This document shows positions 56,912-64,000 of a DNA stretch of 64,000 nucleotides, one piece after another. Both the position numbers and the translations under genes were made by a program. Every line of letters starts with the position of its first letter. Within the stretch, counting starts at the first letter, position 1. This DNA is from Gonapodya prolifera JEL478. Lineage: Eukaryota > Monoblepharomycota > Monoblepharidomycetes > Monoblepharidales > Gonapodyaceae. The stretch spans positions 164,656-228,655 of the forward strand of contig KQ965739.1 of NCBI GenBank assembly GCA_001574975.1, given 5' to 3'. The notes beneath the pieces are model-generated. The model had not been told where the DNA came from and searched no databases. It saw only the letters and a program-made list of their open reading frames with translations.

Positions 56912-57857
56912 CTAATATATCATCTCCTTAGCGTCCGGCTGTGCTTCAATGGCACTCCAGTCGAGCATTCTAAACGTGAAAGCTATTGGTGATTGTTGTA
57001 AACTGCTTACAACGAGCTCCAGACGGCCAAAGAACCTGGGGGTTGTTTCGATAAAATGAACATAGAGCGGATCGTTATTCGAATCGCACACCCACCGATA
57101 TTGTTGCCCTTCATAACGGCAGAAAAGGAGTACCGGGTCTTTCTTCTCCACTATTCGTTGGATCACTGGTGTTTCTGAATGTTGGGAAGGTTTTCCAAAA
57201 AACGAAACTGTTCTTTCAGTTGTCGAGAAAGCATTTTCGTACGACGATGCCGGAGCACGCTTCCCTTTGTTGTCATGGCTTGGGGGGAGGGGGACGTTTA
57301 CAAACAAAAAGATACAGTTCGTCCATTCAACTATGGAGCAGTCAGGAGACAGAACTCTTTAGATTACAGAATAATAATAGCAGCTGACCCAACTCACTGA
57401 TACCAGCATACTTGTTGAAAGATATGTCACTTGTTCCCGCTCCCATCGCCACGACAGCTGCTTTGTTTCCACCATTCGCGGGAATCAATTTACCCAGATA
57501 GTCATCAAACGAGTCTAGTTTTGCAATTCTAATTCGAGTCGATTTTGGGTTGGCTTCAGTCGGAGCAGAGATCCCCGAGCGTTTCGTGGTCGTTCTTTGT
57601 GTCTTGGAAGGTTTTTCTGATCGAGAGATTCGATCGTCGATATCGTCTGCTAGTGGCTCAGAAGGAGGAGTTACTCCAAGTATGCGATCCGATCGGCGAC
57701 TTGGTCGAGGAGGAGGCCCTTCACGAGTCCGTTTCCGCGAACGCGATGGCCCGTTGGTCCCACTGATTGAGGGTATGTCTAATGACGCAAGGAGAGCTTG
57801 ATTCGATCGAATACGCTCTGTGCGTAAAGTCTCAAAGTCAATGCCCGAATCAACCAT
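56912..57857 (-). CDS. Uncharacterised protein with basic N terminus
   Basis: A Met at 57857 opens MVDSGIDFETLRTERIRSNQ and ALLASLDI, then an Arg/Pro/Ser-rich stretch (RSRKRTREGPPPRPSRRSDR) that looks nuclear. The opening resembles the N termini of Cmr1/WDR76-type and related fungal proteins, but no WD repeats follow. After a segment TRIRIAKLDSFDDYLGKLIP an intron near 57300-57400 leads to a second exon ending at 56912 with LFCRYEGQQYRWVCDSNNDP. Function unknown; the splice border is not resolved. The gene starts about 215 bp from the divergent CHASE receptor gene. Confidence 0.5.
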
Positions 57858-58072
57858 TGCAGGACAAAAGGCAGCTTCGCAACAACTGGCTGATCCATCC
57901 TCACTCCAAAATATCCTGAAAACTTCCAATCTTCTTCCAATTTAACGATATTCAGATGGATCAAGATAGAATCCAGAAATCCTCCAGCAAATGGAGTATT
58001 GCTGGTCTGCCAGGTGAACTCAACTGTGGAGGACTCAGAATGCCACCACTGCAGCACTAAAGGCTCCGTGCG

Positions 58073-59655
58073 ATGACAGCTCCCGTCAGACGATTGCTAC
58101 CGTCCAAAGCATCGACGTACGTCTCACTTATATCCTCCTCGATATCCGTCATCCTTGCTGCTTTCGCATTTCTGAGGTCTCGTTCCACTCAATACGGTCA
58201 GCAAGAATTATCTTTCTTTATTTAGCCGACGTTGAGTCTTCTTTTCAGGCATTGCGTCAGATGAATTCCACACTGCTGCTATAACGACCTTCACACAATT
58301 GGAAGCGGGGATCATCTTGTCTCTGGTGACATCGTGTTGTTTGCTCACATAACTTCCTTGTTTCTCACTCAAATTGAACTGACTGGATCAGCTTCCTGCA
58401 GAATTGTGTACCTCCTACCTCATATCCAACTCGAGCATCACACGATCCAGCTTCCGGCGTTTTGTGTCAGACTCTCCCGCCTTCTTTCGAAACTCAAGTC
58501 TCCAGGCAATTTCAGTTGTGCCCCGTGTTCAAGGTCCTTCTGAGAGGATGGATTGGGAGGCCGAAGGACGACAATATCTCTCAACTTTTAGAATCACCGA
58601 ACGCAACGCATCAAACAGCCTCGTAACAGCTGCAAATCGATCAGAGTACTATGTGGTCCAGTGGATTGAGCCATACGTCGGAAATGAAGCGGCTCTTGGA
58701 TTCGACTTGTATTCAAATCCAACGCGGCAGGGCGCGATCGACATTGTGAAATTGCGAGGTGTCCCAACGATGACCGAACGAATAACCTTGGTTCAAAGCA
58801 CGAAAAGCCAGTTTGGATCACTGTACTTCGTTCCCTTCTTTTACGTCAACGACTCCAGTTGGGGAACCCCTATTGGTGCCAGTGGCCCGAGACCTGGACG
58901 AACAGTAGCCTTCACCGGTACTGCAAATCTTGGAGGATTCACTTCAGCCGTTTTCAAATTGGACGAGGTTCTCTATAACGCTCTCAAATCTCTCACCTTG
59001 GCTGATGTGGATATTTTTCTGTGGGTGGTCGGTCACGGTGTCGGATTCATTTTTCTCATTCGAGATTAGTTTCGACCGGACGCCACCTCTGGACGCAACC
59101 AAGCCATCGCAATCAGGACTCTCGCTTCCAAATAACTCATTTCTCGCTGCATACATCAACCCTTCTGGCAATGTTAGCTCTCCATACCAAAACACATCCT
59201 TCAACGAGTTCCAATCCCTTGTGCTAGAGTCTGTCATCTCTGATTTGACTAGTACCAAAGATCTACTGGTTGGGGACAGAATCTGGACGATCACAGTTTC
59301 TGCAAGACCTGGATACTTTGCGCAAAGAGGAAGCGTGTTGTTGCCGACACTATTCCTAGTTTGCTCTCTCCTCGAACCGGTTGCGATGTATTCCTTCCTT
59401 TTGATTGTTGTTGCTTGGGAACTCCAGCGAGTGGACTGGAAAAACAACGTTAGCCGGCCAATTGCTCGCCGCTTTACAATTCCATCGACGTTGATGCAGT
59501 CAAGGAGATCCAATATTGGACAAGGCTCAATTACAAATGAAGGCAGCAAGAAGAACACGCTGTCTAGGAGAAAAGAAGGAGATGGTAGCTCGGTTGCGCC
59601 ACAAATCGCCGGAACTGCTGGTTTGGAGGCGGGCAGTATGACACAGTATTTATAG
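58073..59655 (+). CDS. CHASE-domain membrane receptor without a visible output domain
   Basis: Exons 58073-58196, 58249-58325, 58392-59020 and 59070-59655 give 471 residues. A first membrane span (STYVSLISSSISVILAAFAF) is followed by an extracellular CHASE domain: AISVVPRVQGPSERMDWEAE, FRITERN, EYYVVQWIEPYVGNEAALGF, GRP-like RGVPTMTERITLVQ and LYFVPFFYV. A second span lies near residue 370 (LLPTLFLVCSLLEPVAMYSF with LLIVVAWEL). Only about 75 Ser/Arg/Gly-rich residues follow, with no kinase, cyclase, GGDEF or receiver domain. CHASE domains bind cytokinins or other small ligands and normally control an attached enzyme. Here signalling would need a partner. The downstream gene at 59896 encodes an unrelated enzyme and begins 240 bp later. 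Confidence 0.85.
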
Positions 59656-59737
59656 TGAAAACTGAGTTATGATGGGTGAATCTCTGATATATCAGGAGAT
59701 GGATTCCCATTTTGATAAAACCCTTGATGACGGGAGC

Positions 59738-59796
59738 GTGACGTGAGCTGAGCGTGACGTGAGCGTGACGTGAGCGTGACGTGAGCGTGACGTGAG
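59738..59796 (+). promoter_or_regulatory. Five phased TGACGTGAG motifs upstream of the decarboxylase gene
   Basis: The string gtgacgtgag starts at 59738, 59754, 59765, 59776 and 59787, the last four exactly 11 bp apart. The core TGACGT is the half-CRE/bZIP (ATF/CREB-type) recognition sequence. The array ends 100 bp before the chosen start codon at 59896 and 83 bp after the stop of the CHASE gene. Related gtgagc words continue to 59826. Confidence 0.6.
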
Positions 59797-59895
59797 CGTT
59801 ATAAACGTGAGCTTATAAACGTGAGCGTTAGCGTTATAATTTTGAGGCACACTCAATACTCAAAATCTCAAGACGTTATCCTCGCTGTCGATAAA

Positions 59896-62803
59896 ATGAC
59901 TCAAGACTTTAAGAGAAGCCTTGACGACGAACTCGCCTTCTGGGCCCCAGGTGAAAGCAAGCAAGTGACCTTCTCACGTGAAACCCACACCGTCGGCTCG
60001 TACTTGGCGTACCGAATGGAAGAGCTCGGAATCACGGACTACTTTGCAGTGTACGTAAATATGTCCTCCCATCAGACCATGTGGCTGATCCTGGATGCTA
60101 CCAGTCCCGGTGATTTCAATTTCTCAATCCTTGATGAGATTCTCCAAAATCCCCGGCTGCGGCTTGTCGGTTGCTGTAACGAGGTAATTTAGATGTACTA
60201 CTCGTCGTTGCTCCAATATTTTGGTGCAAACGTCATTTCATTTACATAAGCTTAACGCCGCGTACGCTGCGGATGGCTATTCTCGCGCAAGGGGTCTGGC
60301 ATTTCTCTTTGTTACGTTTAACGTCGGAAGTCTTTCATGCGTGAATGCGTGCGCTGGGATGTTTGCAGAAAATCTACCCGTTGTCATCGTTTCTGGATGG
60401 TGAGTAATTTGTCTCCCCCGAGTAATCTCGTGATGAAATTCGACCAGCGAATCTTTTGAAATAGCATGAACACCAGGGATATTTCGATAACGGAGCGTGT
60501 TTTACATCACACGACTGTAAGATGCACGAAGCGAACGTCTCTTTGCTAAAGCTGACCTTGGTTCTACAAGGGCCTCGCACACGACAAAGATCAATCCTTG
60601 CGCATCTTCAAAGAAGTCACATGCCACACCACAAGAATTGGCAAGTTGCCGAGTTTGTAAAATTTTGGCTTCGAGCAACTGACGGACCGGTGACTCAGTC
60701 AACCCAAGTACTGCTGCATTCCACATTGATATGGCAATTCACGCGGCACTTCGTCATCGAAAGCCCGTTTGTGAGGTTGCTTCTTTAAATCACATCTTCC
60801 TTCACTAAAAGTGTTTCCAATCAAGACATTGAGATACCGTACGACATCTCTCAGGCACCAGTGCAAAGTCCCGCAAAGCCGTTACCTCTTCGGATTCCAC
60901 GGCACCCGATCAGGTCGAACCCGACGGCACTACAAGAAGCCGTTGAGGTCACCGCCCGCCGTTGGAGCGAAAGCAAAAGCGCCGTATTCGTCGTCGGAGG
61001 TAGATCACGCATGGAAGAGGGCGCCGTGGATGAGGTTGTTGCTATATCGAAGCAAACGGGATGTGGTGTCGCAGGTGGGGTCACGGTAGTGTTACGAATG
61101 TTGACGATCGTAGAATCAACTTGTCTTTCATTTGTACAGTGATGCCCGATGCAAAAGGCTTGGTTCCAGAAAACTTGAACGAGTTCTTGGGTGTATACTG
61201 GGGTGCAATTTCCTACCCGCGCTCAGTGCGACAAGTTGTTGAAGAAGCGGACCTTGTGTGAGTGGTCCAGCGTTTCCGCACTCCCACAAATCCATCACTT
61301 CAATTGTCATGTAACAACAGAATTTGGGTCTGTCCGGTATTCTCCGACTACTCGACGGTGGGATTCGCGATGCCACAAGACGGCATCATCATTTACGCGT
61401 CACAGGAACGTCCCTCGGTTCACATCGCCCCGGCAGACTATCATTTGCTCGCAGCTGTGACTTTCTTAAAAGCTCTGAGGCAAGTGGGGCTACCCAAGAG
61501 ACCAGCTCCACCTCGAAGCACCGAGAGTGTCCCACATGCGATCAAGAGAGGAGACGGTGTGGAGAAGCTTACCAGAAGCAAAGTGTACGCGGAGGTGGAG
61601 AGACTTGTCGGCGGTGGCTACGCAAGCACAGATGGAAAGAACGGGTTTGGGAAGGATAGTTGGGGGCTGGTCGTGGAAGTGAGCGTAGTCATCCCCCTAA
61701 GTCGGGATTTCTTTTGGCTCAATCTCGGTGTTTGTAAGGTCGGCGACTCGTGGTTTTCCGCAATCGGGGTCCACTTGCCGCAGAGCACTGGGTAAGTCCC
61801 ACACATGATGCTTGGTGCTGTTTGAATGTGACCCGTTGGTTCGGTTGCCACCAAGCTTCGAGATGCAATTCCTCTATGGGAGCATTGGTGAGAAGCGTTC
61901 TTTTTGACAGACGCTGCAACTCGAAGTCACGCGCGAGATCTCGTCTTGCCCACCAGGATGGTCTGTCGGCGCTTACCTCGGATACGCCCTGGGCATTGCT
62001 TCCGGCGGAAAGCCATTGTCACTCTCCGGGGCGTCACCTCAGGCCAAAAGTGATCAAAATAATACCAAGCGCAACAGAGTGATGGCAATCGTGGGCGACG
62101 GAAGCTTTCAGGTGCAGTTCAATGACTCACGGAGCGGTCTCTCGAACGCAAAAGTTTTGTGGTTTACAAATAGGTCGGAGCTCAAGAACTCAGCACGGCA
62201 ATCAGGTACGGCGCGGCAGGAGTTATGATGGTCGTGAATAACGGCGTGAGTGAGCGTGTGTCGTCGTTACGATTATGTATGCCTGATGGAAATGCCTGCT
62301 GTCATTTTATCAGGGATACGCTATTGAGGACCAGCTCCACGAGTAAGCGCAGTGCCTTGAAGACGGATGCGACCGCTTTGTCTCACCAGCTCACGCATTC
62401 TAGTGGCCCGTACAATCGGATCCAGGTATATACTGCGGTTCGTCTCCCTTGCACAAATGTAATGCTCAAGGCACCACCCTTCGCGCTCCCCGGCCCCTCA
62501 CAGAACTGGCGCTTCGCAGACCTCGTCTCCCTCTTCTCTTCCGCGCCCACCGCCCTGAACCCCGCACACGCGTGGTCTGCGGTGTGCCACACGGGCGCAG
62601 ATCTAGAGCGTGTCATGGAGCGCGTTCACGGAGATCCGGATGGCCTGGCACTGATCGAGGTGGTCATTCCGACCGACGATGTCACCAAGGAGTTGGCGGA
62701 GTGGGGCGGCAAGGTGCGTGCGGACGGGGGTGGAGGGGAAGTGGGTATGTAAAGGTGACGGTTTTGTGGATAGGTCGGAGCGTATACGAAGCGGGTGGGG
62801 TGA
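59896..62803 (+). CDS. Thiamine-diphosphate 2-oxo-acid decarboxylase (pyruvate/indolepyruvate decarboxylase type)
   Basis: Converts a 2-oxo acid, probably pyruvate, to an aldehyde and CO2 in the cytosol. Seventeen exons keep frame to 632 residues; borders include 59896-60050, 60105-60183, 60251-60399, 60465-60516, 60571-60644, 60710-60771, 60826-61074, 61140-61257, 61321-61678, 61739-61791, 61856-61887, 61957-62111, 62174-62245, 62314-62342, 62404-62425, 62504-62713 and 62774-62803. Motifs: VPGDFNFSILDEIL, GCCNELNAAYAADGYSRARG (catalytic Glu at NE), ERVLHHTT (His-His), FEMQFLYGSIGWSVGAYLGY, VGDGSFQ then VVNNGGYAIEDQLHE (TPP/Mg site), YNRIQNWRFADLV. Slightly longer than usual because of an insertion after SLSGASPQAKSDQ. 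Indolepyruvate as substrate cannot be excluded from sequence. Confidence 0.92.
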
Positions 62804-63003
62804 GAGGTCTCCATTTCATGGGGAGGGGGGTTCTTTCTGCAACAGCTTTTGCATAGTTTAGTTTTGCCTGTCTTCTCAATTCAACCGAACGTCTTCGCAA
62901 TTTTGCAACCCACTACGACGGACAGCGGATCGTGCTTAAAGCATCACTACGGAAAGACGCAGCGCATTTCGAGACAGCCAGTTGCTGCAGCTCTATCACC
63001 GAA
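62804..63003. other. Short intergenic region
   Basis: 3' end of the decarboxylase gene and promoter of the adenosine deaminase gene; nothing specific is seen. Confidence 0.5.
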
Positions 63004-64000
63004 ATGCCGCCACTCCCCGTACAGCCGGTGGACCATCAACACCTCAGCGAGGTCCAGCTGGTAACAGTTGAGCAACACGACGTCGTCAGACACGTCACCA
63101 AAGGCGAGGTGGGGCTCCTTCGCGGAACAGAAGCAGCGATGCTGGAGATGGAGATGGTGGCGAGGGCGATGCCCAAGGTGCTACTTCACGAACATCTCGA
63201 GTGGGTGAGCACGAGGGGTGGAGTACGGAAGAAGATTTTATGTACTCACCGCTGCTGCGTCTTTTGTGACGTTGACTCGCCTCAGCGGCGGTCTCCGGCC
63301 GTCCACGCTTCTCGAACTTCTCGTCTCCCGTAACATGGCCACCCCAGCTCCGTGCGCAACCACGCTGACCACCTGGTTCCGCGACCGGGCGCACTCGGGG
63401 TCCCTTCCTGCGTACCTATCGTCCTTTGCGCTGACCATTGCGGCCATGGCGTCCCCCGAAGCCCTCGAGCGGGTCGCGTTCGAGGCGGCCGAGGACGCGT
63501 GGCATGACGGCGTGGTACTCGCTGAGTTCCGCGCGGATCCGCTCGCGTTTGAGGCCTATGGCGTATCGGGAGAGGATGCTGTTGAGGCCATGCTGCGCGG
63601 GTTGGCAAGGAGCGAGCTCCCCAACGGTCTGATTGTGTGCGGGATGCGGGAGACCCCCGAGGAAAGGGTCATGCGCGCGGCGGAGCTAGCGGCGCGGTAT
63701 GCGGGAATGGGAGTTGTTGGGTTCGACCTTGCCGGGCCCGAGTTTGGGTTCCCTGCGACAACGCATGCCCGCGCGCTGCGGGTGGCGCTGGACGCGGGGC
63801 TGGGGCTCACGCTGCATGCAGGCGAGGCAGATGGACCCGAGCGAGTGTTGGAAGCTGTGCGGTTGGGCGCGCGGCGGGTCGGACATGGAGTGAGGCTCGG
63901 GGATGTGCTAATGGACCCGGGGATGGCGTCGTTACTGGAAGAAGCCAAGGCGAAGGACGTGCACCTGGAGGTATGCCCTACGAGCAACGTGCATACAGGA
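63004..64000 (+). CDS. Adenosine deaminase family protein (3' end outside window)
   Basis: Deaminates adenosine (or a related purine nucleoside) to inosine. Exon 1 is 63004-63200, exon 2 from 63286 to the window end. An N-terminal extension (PVQPVDHQHLSEVQLVTVEQ) precedes MPKVLLHEHLDGGLRP, the HxH zinc site split by an 85-bp intron. Then come VVLAEFRADP, GVVGFDLAGPEFGFP, LTLHAGEADGPE (His zinc ligand and catalytic Glu), ARRVGHGVRLGD and HLEVCPTSNVHTG, just before the end. These are all diagnostic. The remaining zinc-ligand Asp region would lie beyond 64000. Confidence 0.92.

Noticed and set aside
58073-62803. A phytohormone gene pair (cytokinin-type sensor next to indolepyruvate decarboxylase)
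   Set aside because: The decarboxylase motifs fit ordinary pyruvate decarboxylase equally well, and adjacency of two eukaryotic genes is weak evidence; no other hormone gene is nearby.

Overview
The window looks like nuclear DNA of a filamentous or zoosporic fungus. Genes lie on both strands, most introns are 37-160 bp (longer ones of about 200-370 bp occur), with GT..AG borders, and many genes are divided into several small exons. The gene set is eukaryotic and fungal: phospholipase D, mitochondrial Hsp40 (Mdj1), casein kinase I of the Yck type, ribosomal protein P1, mitochondrial rRNA methyltransferase Mrm2, cytochrome c peroxidase, eIF2B epsilon, Maf, pyruvate decarboxylase and adenosine deaminase. 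A fungal cellulose-binding module (CBM1) and a CHASE-domain membrane receptor in the same window suggest an early-diverging, plant-debris-associated fungus (chytrid or Monoblepharidomycete, Gonapodya-like). The species guess is inference.

Layout. 1-5290 is a repeat block: the end of a small transposon, a decayed Helitron Rep/helicase gene (+ strand), and an unclassified element (called E here, - strand) inserted into the helicase. E itself carries two insertions of a 240-250 bp non-autonomous element (called U here) with 8-bp target duplications, one of them nested in another U copy. 5486-14997 holds four host genes: phospholipase D (+), MDJ1 (-), an RS-domain protein (-) and a remarkable CBM1/polyproline/transmembrane gene (-). 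15000-20342 is a second repeat block with a decayed LRR/transmembrane gene, one U copy and a second E copy in the opposite orientation, so an inverted pair of E elements brackets the four-gene island.

21764-64000 is a dense host region: CK1 (+), RPLP1 (-), F-box (-), a thioredoxin-fold protein (-), a thioesterase-like protein (-), MRM2 (-) divergent from a small membrane protein (+), a three-finger C2H2 factor with a Crz1-like third finger (-), an amidohydrolase (-), an ankyrin protein (+), CCP1 (-), a TGL2-like lipase (+), a carboxylesterase-like protein lacking the nucleophile serine (-), a GATA-finger factor (-), Maf (+) convergent with eIF2B epsilon (-), an unknown gene (-), a CHASE receptor (+), pyruvate decarboxylase (+) with a phased TGACGTGAG array upstream, and the 5' part of adenosine deaminase (+).

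Most of these genes do not form one pathway. Functional groups visible are mitochondrial (MDJ1, MRM2, CCP1, probably the lipase), surface sensing and adhesion (CBM1 protein, CHASE receptor, Yck-type kinase) and central metabolism. No previously undescribed multi-gene system was found. The strongest novelties are the micro-exon-encoded polyproline stalk of the CBM1 receptor-like protein, the CHASE-only receptor, the self-nested U transposon family, and a covarying hairpin repeat in the Maf intron. Splice sites were chosen by reading frame, GT..AG borders and family conservation, so individual borders may be off by a base.
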